DNA of 64,000 bases from BM003 sp963783695 (GCA_963783695.1 CAWAOM010000011.1:1-64000), one strand, 5' to 3'; shown: positions 1 to 8,711, counted from the first letter of the stretch. Program-made: numbers and translations. The notes: generated by a model from the letters alone, not told the origin.

Positions 1-1
1 G

Positions 2-268
2 GTGGCACAGCGGCAGATGGCGAGCGGCGGAGCAATGATCTCGTTCTGTGTCGGATCGCGCGATGCCGCAATGGCGGTGGCCGCGCGAACGCAGCTGTTC
101 ACCCGCGCCACCAGCCTCGGCGGGGTCGAGAGCCTGATCGAACATCGCGCCTCGATCGAAGGGCCGGAAACGCGCACGCCGCAGGAACTGTTGCGGCTGT
201 CCATCGGGCTCGAACACCGTGACGACCTGATTGCCGACCTCGAGCAGGCGTTGACCGCTGCCGCCTAG
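2..268 (+). CDS. Cys/Met metabolism PLP-dependent enzyme, C-terminal fragment
   Basis: This is the 3' end of a gene that begins before the window. The roughly 88 visible residues match the small C-terminal domain of the cystathionine gamma-synthase / gamma-lyase / O-acetylhomoserine sulfhydrylase fold family. Visible family features are the RQM-GGAMISF strand, the SLGGVESLIEH substrate-loop motif, and the closing LLRLSIGLEHRDDLIADLEQAL segment. These enzymes carry out PLP-dependent gamma- or beta-elimination and replacement in methionine/cysteine metabolism. The exact reaction cannot be told from this domain. The stop codon overlaps the stop of the convergent SRAP gene by four bases. Confidence 0.85.
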   Translation: MAQRQMASGGAMISFCVGSRDAAMAVAARTQLFTRATSLGGVESLIEHRASIEGPETRTPQELLRLSIGLEHRDDLIADLEQALTAAA

Positions 269-954
269 GCGCGGATGACGGCAGCGACCGGTTCGACCAG
301 CCCGGCACCCTGATTACGCGCATTGTTGACTTTGCTGCTGACGGGAACGGCCACCAGACCATCGCCGCCGTACGGCCCGAGCAACGGCTGTAGTTGGCGG
401 GCATCAGCGCGCGGATCAAGCCATTGCGAGATCGGCTGCGGATCGAGGATGACCGGCATTCGCTGGTGGATGTTTTCCATCAACCGGTTGGGGGTGGTAG
501 TTAGGATCGTGCAGGTCTCGAGGGCTTCCGGGTCCGCTGCGGTTCGATCGCGCCAGCTCTCCCACAGGCCGGCCATGGCAAACGGCTCACCGTCCTCGCG
601 GGTTATATAGAAGGGCTGTTTGTTGTCGCCGATACGTTTCCATTCATAGAAACCATTAGCGAGGACGAGACAGCGGCGCTGGCGAAACGGCTGGCGAAAC
701 GCGGGCTTCTCAGCCACCGTTTCGGCGCGCGCATTGATCATGCGATTGCCGATTGCCTTGTCTTTGGCCCAGAACGGGACCAGCCCCCAACGTAGGCCGT
801 CGAGCCGCCGCAACCCGGTGTCATCGGCACGCAGCACCGGTACCCTTTGGGTCGGCGCAAGATTGTAGCCGCTCTCCACCGCTGTCATTGCGGCAACGGC
901 AAACAGGCGCACGACAGCCTCGTCCGGGGAATAAAACGCAAACCGGCCACACAT
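265..954 (-). CDS. SOS response-associated peptidase (SRAP/YedK/HMCES family)
   Basis: The 229-residue protein starts MCGRF, so the catalytic Cys2 becomes N-terminal after Met removal. It has the family motifs NLAPTQ, RWGLVPFW, NARAET, NGFYEWK and the HQRMPVIL histidine segment near the C-terminus. SRAP proteins form a thiazolidine DNA-protein crosslink at abasic sites in single-stranded DNA and shield them during replication. The full set of active-site segments (Cys2, Asn of NARAE, Glu of FYEW, His of HQRMP) is present, so it looks functional. The gene lies tail-to-tail with the PLP enzyme and just downstream of the ABC transporter pair on the same strand. No LexA-type operator was recognised. 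Confidence 0.93.
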   Translation of the reverse strand: MCGRFAFYSPDEAVVRLFAVAAMTAVESGYNLAPTQRVPVLRADDTGLRRLDGLRWGLVPFWAKDKAIGNRMINARAETVAEKPAFRQPFRQRRCLVLANGFYEWKRIGDNKQPFYITREDGEPFAMAGLWESWRDRTAADPEALETCTILTTTPNRLMENIHQRMPVILDPQPISQWLDPRADARQLQPLLGPYGGDGLVAVPVSSKVNNARNQGAGLVEPVAAVIRA

Positions 955-957
955 CGC

Positions 958-1731
958 CTACTCGCGAATGCCAACGCCACGGTTCAGCAATACGAGACTC
1001 GCCGTGAACAATAGCACCAGGAAAAGCAGGATTATCGCGTAGGCCAGGCTCAGGGGAATATCGGAAACGCCGAGAATGCCCTGGCGAAACGCGTTGACCA
1101 TATACAAAATCGGGTTGAACATCGACACATCACGCCAGAGCGGCGGCAACAACTGTACCGAGTAGAACACGCCGCCAAGATAGGTCAGCGGCGTCAGGAT
1201 GAAAGTCGGCACAATGGAGATATCGTCGAATTTCCGGGCAAAAACCGCATTGATCAGCCCACCCAGCGAAAACACCGCTGCAGTCAGAAGCACCACGGAG
1301 ACCGTGACAAACCAGTTGTGCACGTCGAGATCTGTAAAAAACAACGCTATCGCGGTGACGATCAGACCAACCAGCAGACCACGCGTCATTCCACCGGCCA
1401 TATAGCCGATGATGATCAGCCAGTTCGGCAGGGGCGAAACCAGCATTTCCTCGATGTACTTGCCGAACTTGGCGCCAAAGAAAGAGGAGACGACATTGCC
1501 GTAGGAATTGGTAATCACCGCCATCATGATCAGCCCCGGCGCAATGTACTGCATGTAATCGAAACCGCCCATCTCGCCGATGCGTCGCCCGATCAGATTG
1601 CCGAAGATGATGAAATACAAAGTCATCGTAATAACCGGCGGCACCAGGGTTTGCACCCAGATGCGCAGAATCCGTGTGACTTCGCGGTAGACGATCGTCC
1701 ACAGCCCGACCATTTGCCGCTTAGGCAGCAT
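958..1731 (-). CDS. ABC-2 type transporter permease (YadH-like)
   Basis: An integral membrane permease of about 257 residues with six predicted hydrophobic segments and the ABC-2 signature region near VFARKFDDISIVPTFILTPL and GVFYSV. It pairs with the ATPase encoded immediately upstream, whose stop overlaps this start by 11 bases, so the two are translationally coupled and form an exporter. The ATG at 1731 (MLPKRQMVGLW) was preferred over an earlier in-frame start at 1779 because family members begin close to this point. The E. coli counterpart YadH is of unassigned substrate, so no substrate is proposed. Confidence 0.88.
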   Translation of the reverse strand: MLPKRQMVGLWTIVYREVTRILRIWVQTLVPPVITMTLYFIIFGNLIGRRIGEMGGFDYMQYIAPGLIMMAVITNSYGNVVSSFFGAKFGKYIEEMLVSPLPNWLIIIGYMAGGMTRGLLVGLIVTAIALFFTDLDVHNWFVTVSVVLLTAAVFSLGGLINAVFARKFDDISIVPTFILTPLTYLGGVFYSVQLLPPLWRDVSMFNPILYMVNAFRQGILGVSDIPLSLAYAIILLFLVLLFTASLVLLNRGVGIRE

Positions 1732-2665
1732 GACCCGCACCCCCGTCGTGGTCGGCACTGTTCTCAACCAGGCGCACAAACAGCTCCTCCAGCCGGTTGG
1801 CCTTGTTACGCAGGCTGGACACCTCGACCTGGCTCTCCTCCAGCATCCTGAACAGCTGATTGAGGCCCTCGTTCTGCGATACCTCGACCTCGAGGCTCGT
1901 CGGGTCGGTCAGCTCGACCCGGTACCCCGGCAGGTGCGGCGCCGCGGTAACCGGTTCCTTCAACGTCAACACGAAAACTTCCTTGTGCAATTTGCGCAAC
2001 AGGTTGGACATGCGATCGTGTTCGATGATCCGGCCCTGGTCGATGATCGCGATGTTGCGGCACAACGATTCCGCCTCCTCGAGATAATGGGTCGTCAGGA
2101 TGATCGTCGTACCTTCGCCGTTTATCTGGCGCAGAAAGCGCCACATTGACCGCCGAATTTCGATGTCGACACCGGCCGTCGGCTCGTCGAGGATCAGAAG
2201 ACGCGGCTCATGCACCAGCGCGCGGGCAATCATCAGCCTGCGCTTCATGCCGCCCGACAGCGATCGCGATATATCCCGACGCTTTCCCCATAAATCGAGC
2301 TGACGCAAATAGCGCTCGGCGCGTTGGTGCGCCAGCGGCCGCGGAATGCCGTAGTAACCCGCCTGGTTTACAACGATATTCTCGACCTTTTCGAACTGGT
2401 TAAAGTTGATCTCCTGCGGCACCAGCCCGATGCAGCTCTTGGCCGCCTCCAGGTCACGATCGATATCGTGGCCAAAAACCTCGACACGGCCGGAGGTTTT
2501 GTTGACCAGCGACGTAACGATGCCGATCGCCGTCGTCTTGCCCGCGCCGTTCGGGCCCAAAAGCGCAAAGAAATCGCCCTCGTCGACTTCCAGGTCGATG
2601 CCTTTCAGCGCCTCGGTACCATTGTGGTAGGTCTTGCGCAGATCTGTGAGTGCCAGGGCTTTCAT
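1721..2665 (-). CDS. ABC transporter ATP-binding protein (YadG-like)
   Basis: A 314-residue ATPase with Walker A GPNGAGKTT, Q-loop LVPQEINFNQFE, signature LSGGMKRRLMIARAL, Walker B LLILDEPTAGVD and H-loop TTHYLEEAE. The subfamily marks (PQEINFNQFE, MWRFLRQINGEGTTIILTTHYLEEAE) match the YadG group that partners an ABC-2 permease. It energises export by the permease encoded directly downstream. A C-terminal extension of about 80 residues after the nucleotide-binding domain is usual for DrrA/YadG-type ATPases. Confidence 0.92.
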   Translation of the reverse strand: MKALALTDLRKTYHNGTEALKGIDLEVDEGDFFALLGPNGAGKTTAIGIVTSLVNKTSGRVEVFGHDIDRDLEAAKSCIGLVPQEINFNQFEKVENIVVNQAGYYGIPRPLAHQRAERYLRQLDLWGKRRDISRSLSGGMKRRLMIARALVHEPRLLILDEPTAGVDIEIRRSMWRFLRQINGEGTTIILTTHYLEEAESLCRNIAIIDQGRIIEHDRMSNLLRKLHKEVFVLTLKEPVTAAPHLPGYRVELTDPTSLEVEVSQNEGLNQLFRMLEESQVEVSSLRNKANRLEELFVRLVENSADHDGGAGHAA

Positions 2666-2770
2666 TATCGTTATTGACTGCGAGGTAGTGATCTGCCGAT
2701 AGTGGCAAAACGCTATATTCTAACAGGCAGCGCAGCGTTGAGGCTGCGCTGCTCAGTCGGGTTGAATGTC

Positions 2771-3151
2771 GTGATCTACCGCGTAGCCGCCGATGCCGTA
2801 CTCGTGTTGCATTTCCTGTTCATCGTCTGGGCGGTTGGCGGCGGTTTGCTGCTGCTGGCCGGCTGGCACCGTGTGGTATGGCTGCACTTGCCAGCGGCGC
2901 TGTGGGCAGTGATGATCGAGTTCGGCGGCTGGATCTGTCCATTGACACCGCTGGAGTGGCAACTGCGCGAGCGTGCCGGAGAGGCAGGAATCTCCGGCGG
3001 TTTCGTCGAGCGATACCTTCTGGCGTGGATCTACCCCGACGGGCTGACGCGCGAAGTACAGATCGCGATAGGCATCGCGGTTCTCGCGCTGAACGCCGCC
3101 ATCTACGGTTACTGGCTGCTGCGGATCAGATCGAGTTCGCAACCAGACTAG
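2771..3151 (+). CDS. DUF2784 family membrane protein
   Basis: About 126 residues with three hydrophobic segments and strong DUF2784 marks: LHFLFIVWAVGGG, the WLHLPAALWAVMIEFGGWICPLTPLE core, and the RAGEAGISGGFVERYLL helix. The family has no assigned function and sits in the inner membrane. The GTG at 2771 (VIYRVAADAVLVLHF) fits the usual family N-terminus; an upstream in-frame GTG at 2702 would add 23 residues that do not look like family sequence. Its 3' end overlaps the convergent FlhD-like gene by 26 bases. Confidence 0.85.
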   Translation: MIYRVAADAVLVLHFLFIVWAVGGGLLLLAGWHRVVWLHLPAALWAVMIEFGGWICPLTPLEWQLRERAGEAGISGGFVERYLLAWIYPDGLTREVQIAIGIAVLALNAAIYGYWLLRIRSSSQPD

Positions 3152-3743
3152 TCCGACACGCATCCTGAACGCTGAGTTGCACAGCCAGCGAGCGGGCGAG
3201 CACCAACCGGACGGCATCGGCGCGTTCTGCGAACAACAGAAGATCCGGCCAGAACCGGCAATTTGCCACGTGGCGAACACGCAGCTCGATGCCGCCTTCG
3301 GCAACGCGGTCGAGAATTGCACCCACCGTCACTCCGGACAGACGACGCACGGTGCGGTCGCGGCAACCGAGAACGATGCGAGCGGCGAGCGGCCGGGTTC
3401 GCGCCAGCTGGGCCGCGAACATTGCCAGTGCCATGCAGAGGTTCTGGCTGGGTGAAGCGCCGCTTGCGGGCGCAGCCGCGGCATCTTCAATACCATCTGT
3501 CGCCTCCAGCAGCCAGGTCCAGTCAACCGCGAACAAAGCACAGGGGCAGGCCGAGATTTCGCGAAGCTGGTCATCGTCGAGCATGGCCAGCCGCGCGACC
3601 AGCGCCGCCGGGAGCCCCAGCACCGGCGCCGTGTCCCCACGCTGCGGCGACAGGCCGCTCAGGCTTTGCAAAAAACGCAGATTGAGGCTCTGCAGATCGC
3701 GCAGCAAGCTGGACGACAGGAGCTGACTCTCGGTGACGGACAT
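3126..3743 (-). CDS. FlhD-like protein with a long C-terminal extension
   Basis: A 205-residue protein. Residues 6-75 align by eye with flagellar regulator FlhD: the LLRDLQSLNLRFLQSLSGL helix matches FlhD LLKHIYDINLSYLLLAQRL, then VLGLPAALVARLAMLDDDQLREI matches the FlhD RLGINEEMATTLAALTLPQMVKL segment. The remaining ~130 residues, with RIVLGCRDRTVRRLSGVTV and a C-terminal LVLARSLAVQLSVQDACR, have no counterpart in the ~116-residue enterobacterial FlhD. It is divergently paired with a FlhC-like gene, which supports the assignment. The start at 3743 has GAGGTG upstream; an ATG at 3758 is also possible. FlhD and FlhC form a heterohexameric class I activator in enterics; the target here is unknown. 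Confidence 0.5.
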   Translation of the reverse strand: MSVTESQLLSSSLLRDLQSLNLRFLQSLSGLSPQRGDTAPVLGLPAALVARLAMLDDDQLREISACPCALFAVDWTWLLEATDGIEDAAAAPASGASPSQNLCMALAMFAAQLARTRPLAARIVLGCRDRTVRRLSGVTVGAILDRVAEGGIELRVRHVANCRFWPDLLLFAERADAVRLVLARSLAVQLSVQDACRTSLVANSI

Positions 3744-3881
3744 GGCGGCACACCTCATTTTTTGGTTAATTAATTACCATATTTGGGCGATTTTGCCTAA
3801 TTATGGTATTTTTACCAATATTCAAAACCCCTAGAATTGGTCAGAAACAGCCTGATCAAGACTTGAAGGAGTTCTCCGGCC
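3744..3881. promoter_or_regulatory. Divergent FlhD-like/FlhC-like promoter region with two inverted repeats
   Basis: This 138-base spacer is far richer in A+T than its surroundings. It holds two operator-like inverted repeats sharing TGGT...ACCA arms: TGGTTAATTAATTACCA at 3763-3779 and TGGTATTTTTACCA at 3804-3817, about 40 bases centre to centre. The AT-richness and position between divergent regulator genes suggest overlapping promoters with autoregulation. The repeat does not match the enteric FlhDC box as I know it. The FlhC-like gene has AAGGAG about 12 bases before its ATG. Confidence 0.5.
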
Positions 3882-4454
3882 ATGAACAGCAGCGAAGAAC
3901 GTTACGTCGGCGAAAGACGCAGGGTGGACCTCGCAGTGCGGATGATTTCGCACGAGGCGCGAACCGGCACAATTCGCGGTTGCACCGGCCTGTCAGAGGA
4001 TCGGATTCGCAAGCTCTATGCCCACTATTTCCGCACCGCCGGGGGCGCAAGCGTGCGCCGCCGGCGCGGCAAAACGCCGCGTCAGCCAACTTTTTTTCTC
4101 ACCGCACCGGCGCGCCAGCTGGAGGCCACGACACTGGCGGGGCTGTTTCTCGCAGCAGGCTTGCTCAGGGTATGCGGCCACGGTCGCCTCGGCTTCGTGG
4201 TCGGCCACGGAAATACCGGTTTCGGGCTGCGCTTCTGCGACGTGTACGAGTCCTATCTGGCACTGCATGACCCGGCGGCCATCAGCTTCGAGCGGGCATG
4301 GAACCTGCTCGATGCGCTGGCCCGCAACCACGAGCTCGGCTTTGCCCGCTGCGAACTGTGCGCGACCGTGCACGTCCACGACCTGCTGGCAATCGGCAGC
4401 CCGGTCTGTCCCTGCTGTCGGCTGAAGGACTCCCATGGACGCGGGCGCCGCTAG
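3882..4454 (+). CDS. FlhC-like transcriptional regulator
   Basis: A 190-residue protein with the layout of FlhC. An N-terminal helical part (RRVDLAVRMISHEARTGTI) leads into a helix-turn-helix-like TGLSEDRIRKLYAHYF, matching FlhC LSRGRLIKLYKEL. A central helical section contains DVYESYLAL and ISFERAWNLLDAL, matching FlhC KAYRLYLE and LTRAWTLVRFV. The zinc site is C157-x2-C160 ... C176-x2-C179, with the HVHDLL segment resembling FlhC ITHAHQP. In enterics FlhC with FlhD activates flagellar class II genes. No flagellar genes occur in this window, so the role here is open. It is divergent from the FlhD-like gene and 64 bases upstream of rraA. Confidence 0.72.
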   Translation: MNSSEERYVGERRRVDLAVRMISHEARTGTIRGCTGLSEDRIRKLYAHYFRTAGGASVRRRRGKTPRQPTFFLTAPARQLEATTLAGLFLAAGLLRVCGHGRLGFVVGHGNTGFGLRFCDVYESYLALHDPAAISFERAWNLLDALARNHELGFARCELCATVHVHDLLAIGSPVCPCCRLKDSHGRGRR

Positions 4455-4518
4455 CGCAATTTGCGGCGCGCGGGCGAGCATGGCAACTTAGCGGGTCTTT
4501 CACAAAGAGATCAGCGCC

Positions 4519-5004
4519 ATGAATATTGCCACCGCCGACCTGTGTGACGAACACGGCGATATCTTGCGCGTCGCACAACCGCTATTGCGATCCTATGGCG
4601 GACGGGCCGCGTTCGCCGGTCCGGTCCGCACACTCAGGGTGCTCGAGGACAATTCACTGGTGAGATCTGCGCTGGAACAACCCGGCGATGGCGCGGTGCT
4701 GGTGGTCGATGGCGGCGGGTCACGTAACTGTGCCCTGCTCGGCGACATGCTGGGCGCCCTTGCGGTCAATAACGGCTGGGCGGGTATCGTAATTAACGGC
4801 TGTATCCGCGACAGCAAACAGATAGCCACGATGGCGCTCGGGGTGCTGGCACTCGACACCCATCCGCGCAAAAGCCGCAAGCAGAATCGGGGCGAGGCAG
4901 ACGTGACGATAAACATTGCCGGCATTGCAGTAGCTCCGGGGAACTATCTCTACGCGGATGAGGATGGGCTGGTGGTAGCCGACACCGCCCTCGACCACGG
5001 CTGA
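4519..5004 (+). CDS. rraA: Ribonuclease E activity regulator RraA
   Basis: A 161-residue protein, the usual RraA length. It begins TADLCDEHGD, then has the core LVVDGGGS--CALLGDMLGALAVNNGWAGIVINGCIRDS and the C-terminal NIAGIAVAPGNYLYADEDGLVVAD. RraA binds RNase E and dampens its activity, altering mRNA decay; the fold is shared with HMG/CHA aldolases. The G-D-M-L-G and G-x-I-R-D segments correspond to the aldolase metal/substrate site, so enzymatic activity cannot be ruled out from sequence alone. NudC follows 21 bases downstream, so co-transcription is likely and would link two RNA-turnover proteins. Confidence 0.92.
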   Translation: MNIATADLCDEHGDILRVAQPLLRSYGGRAAFAGPVRTLRVLEDNSLVRSALEQPGDGAVLVVDGGGSRNCALLGDMLGALAVNNGWAGIVINGCIRDSKQIATMALGVLALDTHPRKSRKQNRGEADVTINIAGIAVAPGNYLYADEDGLVVADTALDHG

Positions 5005-5025
5005 CCAGGGATATTCATCGTTGCC

Positions 5026-5952
5026 ATGACCGTACATTTATTCGGTGGCAAGCATTTCGACCGCGCCGCGGAATTACGCCGCAATCTCGCCGAGATTGAC
5101 GAGATTTTCGGCTCCCCCGCCGCAAGGCTGATACCGATGCATCGCGGCCGCAGTCTGCTGCAACCCGGTGAGCCGCTGTCCGCAGCGCTGGTCACGGCGG
5201 ACGCGTGGCAGGAGGTCGAACCTGGCCGGTGCGTATTGCTCGGCCGACATCTCGATTACTATTGCTTCGCCGTCGACATGAGCCACGTACCGGAGGAACA
5301 GCTTGCCGCGCACGGTCAGCTTGCCGACCTTCGCCTTTCCGGACCCATGCTCGGCGATGACGACGCCGCCTTGCTCGCCTGCGCCCGCGCCCTGTTGTTG
5401 TGGCATCGCGAGCATCAGTACTGCGGCCGTTGCGGTGCGCGCAACGAATCTCGCAGCGGCGGACACGTTCTGCGCTGCAGCGACCCGGATTGCGGGCGCT
5501 CGCAGTTTCCGCGAATCGACCCTGCCATCATTGTGCTGGTCGATGACGGTCCGCGTTGTCTGCTCGGACGCCAGGCAAGCTGGCCGGCACAGCGATATTC
5601 GACGATAGCGGGATTCGTCGAACCCGGGGAAAGCCTGGAGGATGCCGTCGCCCGCGAGGTATATGAGGAAACGGGCGTTCGAGTACGCGACCCCATTTAT
5701 CACTCGTCACAACCGTGGCCTTTTCCGTCCTCGCTGATGCTCGGGTTTCATGCTCAGGCGGAGGACACGGAAATAGAACTTCAGGACGACGAACTCGAGG
5801 ATGCACGCTGGTTCACCCGGCACGACATACTCGAAGGCACAGTCAAACTGCCGCCTCGCGTATCGATTTCGTTTCGCCTGATTGAGGAATGGTTCAACCG
5901 GGGCAACGAAGGAGTCCTGCTGCAGCGGCTGCCTTCCGCCGGCACCTGGTAA
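5026..5952 (+). CDS. nudC: NAD+ diphosphatase NudC (Nudix hydrolase)
   Basis: A 308-residue protein with an N-terminal NudC domain, a zinc ribbon C-x2-C ... C-x4-C (CGRCG and CSDPDCG, about residues 134-158) and a catalytic Nudix box GFVEPGESLEDAVAREVYEETGV. The box is followed by the NudC-type SQPWPFPSSLMLGFHA segment that defines NADH pyrophosphatases. It hydrolyses NAD(H) to NMN(H) and AMP and, in E. coli, removes NAD caps from RNA 5' ends. All Nudix glutamates are in place. It lies between rraA and an NRDE gene on the same strand with short gaps. Confidence 0.95.
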   Translation: MTVHLFGGKHFDRAAELRRNLAEIDEIFGSPAARLIPMHRGRSLLQPGEPLSAALVTADAWQEVEPGRCVLLGRHLDYYCFAVDMSHVPEEQLAAHGQLADLRLSGPMLGDDDAALLACARALLLWHREHQYCGRCGARNESRSGGHVLRCSDPDCGRSQFPRIDPAIIVLVDDGPRCLLGRQASWPAQRYSTIAGFVEPGESLEDAVAREVYEETGVRVRDPIYHSSQPWPFPSSLMLGFHAQAEDTEIELQDDELEDARWFTRHDILEGTVKLPPRVSISFRLIEEWFNRGNEGVLLQRLPSAGTW

Positions 5953-5966
5953 TCCGGGACAACGCC

Positions 5967-6755
5967 ATGTGCCTGCTGGTCTTCGCCGTCAACGCCCACC
6001 CGCGCTATCGTCTCATTCTGGCGGGAAATCGCGACGAATTCCACGACCGCGCTACCGCGGCTGCGCGATGGTGGAACGGAGAACCCGAGATGCTCGCCGG
6101 CCGCGATATCCGGGCCGGCGGCACCTGGCTCGGCATCGATCATCACGGCCGCTTCGGTGCAATCACCAACATCCGCGATGTGACGCCGGCACCGACCGGT
6201 GCGCCGTCGCGCGGGGAACTGGTCACAGGATTCATTCGCAGCCTCGACCCGGCGACGGACTACCTCGACAGACTTGGCGCGAGAGCGCAGGATTTCGCCG
6301 GATTCAATCTGGTCCTGGGCGACAAAAAGGACGTACACTTTTTCAACAACCGCAGCGGCCGCCGCGACAAATTGACAGACGGCGTGCACGGTCTGTCCAA
6401 CGCCGAACTGGATACTCCGTGGCCCAAGGTCGTCAAGGCAACGCAAGGGCTTCGCCGTCTTCTGGAACAGGACGAACCGGACGAGGCTGCGGTGTTCGAT
6501 ATTTTTGCGGACCGTGAGATTGAGCCGGACGCAGTTTTGCCCGATACCGGCGTCGGATTGGAGTACGAGCGTATGCTGTCTGCGTGTTTTATTGTCAGCC
6601 CCGGCTACGGAACGCGCAGCACCACCCTGATAAAAGCCGGTTACGACGGGCGGGTCAGGTTCTGCGAGAGACAATTCGATGTGGATGGAGAAATGAGCGG
6701 ACAGCGTAATTTCGAATTTGCGACTATCGCTGATAAGCGTGAGCGGACAGCATGA
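5967..6755 (+). CDS. NRDE (TANGO2-like) family protein
   Basis: About 262 residues beginning MCLLVFAVNAHP, with the family signature LAGNRDEFHDRATAAARWW, then GGTWLGIDHHGRFGAITNIRD and SRGELV. The NRDE/TANGO2 family has a conserved N-terminal Cys2 and an Ntn-hydrolase-like fold; bacterial roles are not settled, though heme or lipid handling has been proposed for eukaryotic relatives. The ATG at 5967 is chosen because the family starts M-C-L; a longer reading frame extends upstream but overlaps nudC. The stop shares an ATGA with the next gene. Confidence 0.88.
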   Translation: MCLLVFAVNAHPRYRLILAGNRDEFHDRATAAARWWNGEPEMLAGRDIRAGGTWLGIDHHGRFGAITNIRDVTPAPTGAPSRGELVTGFIRSLDPATDYLDRLGARAQDFAGFNLVLGDKKDVHFFNNRSGRRDKLTDGVHGLSNAELDTPWPKVVKATQGLRRLLEQDEPDEAAVFDIFADREIEPDAVLPDTGVGLEYERMLSACFIVSPGYGTRSTTLIKAGYDGRVRFCERQFDVDGEMSGQRNFEFATIADKRERTA

Positions 6756-8683
6756 ATCGGCCATTGGCGACACAGGCGCCGTTCGGCAGTTGGGCCTCAC
6801 CGGTCACGGCCGAGAGGATAGTCAGCGGCAGCATCAGGCTGGTGCAGCCAAGCCTCAGTCAGGGGCGCTGTTACTGGATCGAGAGCCGGCCGCAGGAAAA
6901 CGGACGCAGCGTGCTCGTCTGTCTCGACACGAATGGCCAGATCACCGACCTTACACCGGCGCCTTTCAATGCCCGCAGCAAGGTTCATGAATACGGTGGC
7001 GGCGCCTATCTTGCGAGCGGCGGCAATTGCTGGTTCGTCAACTTCGATGACCAGCGCATCTATGAGACCGGCGTTGGCAGCGCTCCCCGCGCTATCACCG
7101 CACCCGGCCAGAAACGGTACGCGGACCTTTGCCACGATCCGGCCCGCAATCGCCTGATCGCGGTCTGCGAGGACCACACCGGCGACGGCGAGGCAGTCAA
7201 CAGCCTGGTGGCTGTGGATTTGCGTGACGGCAGCAGCCGTGACCTGGTCAGCGGCAGCGACTTCTACAGTTCGCCGCGGCTGTCGGCAGACGGGCGAAAA
7301 CTGGCGTGGCTGAGCTGGAACCATCCACACCTGCCGTGGGACCAGACTGAACTCTGGGTGGCAGATGTGGACACGCACGGCGAGGCCACCGATCCGCGCC
7401 GTATCGGCGCTGACCAGCCAGCCGCGCTACTGCAACCGGAGTGGCGCGAGTCAGTGCTGTATTTCGTCAGCGATGCCGGCAACTGGTGGAACCTGTACCG
7501 CTGGGACGGTGAGCAAGTGCGGCAATTGACCGACGAGCATGCCGAACTGGGGCAACCACACTGGATGTTCGCCATGCGCAGTTACGGACTGTGCCAGCTG
7601 CCCCTCGCTGTCGGCAGTTTTGTCGCGGACGGGCGCTCCCGGCTTTACCGGATCAGCCTCGAAGACGGCAGCGCGCAGCCAGTGGTCTTTCCATACAGCC
7701 ATATCGAACAGATTCACGTCGAACGCGACCGCGCGCTGATTCTGGCCGGCGCCGCAGACCGGCCGATGGCGGTAATTGATTTCGATCTTCGCAACGACAG
7801 CTGGCGCGTTTTGCGGGAAGCGGAGTTGCTCGACATGGACACCGCTATGCTGGCGGTACCAGAGGCTATCGAGTACCCGACCAGCGACGGCGAAACTGCG
7901 CATGCGCTGTTTTATCCCGCAACCAACGCGGTCTTCCGCCCGGCACAGGGCGAACGAGCGCCGCTGTTGGTCAAATGCCATGGCGGACCCACGGCCGCCT
8001 CCAGCCCGGCGCTCGATCTGCGCACCCAGTACTGGACGAGTCGTGGCATCGGCGTGCTCGACGTCAACTATCGCGGCAGTACCGGTTACGGCCGCCGTTA
8101 CCGCCACAGCCTGTACGGCCGCTGGGGTCAGGCCGACGTTGACGATGCGGTTTTCGGTGCGCGTCATCTCGCCGATGAAGGCATCGCCGATAACAACCGG
8201 ATGGTCATCCGCGGCGGCAGCGCAGGTGGCTATACGGTTTTGTGCGCATTGACGTTTCACGATGCATTCCGCGCCGGCGCAAGTTATTACGGAATCGGCG
8301 ATCTCGAGAGTATGTTTGCACATACTCACAAGTTCGAATCGCATTACGACCACCAGCTACTCGGGCTGAATGGCAATCGCGAAGCGATTTTCGAGGCCCG
8401 CTCACCGAGCCGCCACGCCGAGAAAATCAGCTGCCCGGTGATCTTTTTCCAGGGACTCGACGACAAGGTGGTGCCGCCCGGGCAATCCGAGCACATGGTG
8501 GAAATTTTGCGCAAGCGCGGAATCCCGGTCGCCTACCTGGCTTTTGCCGGCGAAGCCCACGGCTTTCGCCAGGCCGACAATATTCGCCGTGCGCTGGAAG
8601 CCGAACTCGCCTTTTATGCGCGCATTCTCGGTTTCGAACCGGACGGTGGCCGGGTCTCAATCCAGATAGAAAACCTGGATTGA
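6752..8683 (+). CDS. S9 family prolyl oligopeptidase-type peptidase
   Basis: A 643-residue protein with an N-terminal beta-propeller (about residues 1-370) and a C-terminal alpha/beta-hydrolase domain. The catalytic serine is in GGSAGG (near residue 490), the aspartate in LDDKVVPPGQ and the histidine in GEAHGFR. The oxyanion region KCHGGPTA and the NYRGSTGYGRRYR segment are typical of dipeptidyl aminopeptidase/acylaminoacyl-peptidase relatives. No signal peptide is seen, so it is probably cytoplasmic and acts on short peptides. The ATG overlaps the NRDE stop (ATGA), implying translational coupling. Confidence 0.93.
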   Translation: MNRPLATQAPFGSWASPVTAERIVSGSIRLVQPSLSQGRCYWIESRPQENGRSVLVCLDTNGQITDLTPAPFNARSKVHEYGGGAYLASGGNCWFVNFDDQRIYETGVGSAPRAITAPGQKRYADLCHDPARNRLIAVCEDHTGDGEAVNSLVAVDLRDGSSRDLVSGSDFYSSPRLSADGRKLAWLSWNHPHLPWDQTELWVADVDTHGEATDPRRIGADQPAALLQPEWRESVLYFVSDAGNWWNLYRWDGEQVRQLTDEHAELGQPHWMFAMRSYGLCQLPLAVGSFVADGRSRLYRISLEDGSAQPVVFPYSHIEQIHVERDRALILAGAADRPMAVIDFDLRNDSWRVLREAELLDMDTAMLAVPEAIEYPTSDGETAHALFYPATNAVFRPAQGERAPLLVKCHGGPTAASSPALDLRTQYWTSRGIGVLDVNYRGSTGYGRRYRHSLYGRWGQADVDDAVFGARHLADEGIADNNRMVIRGGSAGGYTVLCALTFHDAFRAGASYYGIGDLESMFAHTHKFESHYDHQLLGLNGNREAIFEARSPSRHAEKISCPVIFFQGLDDKVVPPGQSEHMVEILRKRGIPVAYLAFAGEAHGFRQADNIRRALEAELAFYARILGFEPDGGRVSIQIENLD

Positions 8684-8711
8684 GACCCGCCTGCGCCGGA
8701 CAAGCCACCCA

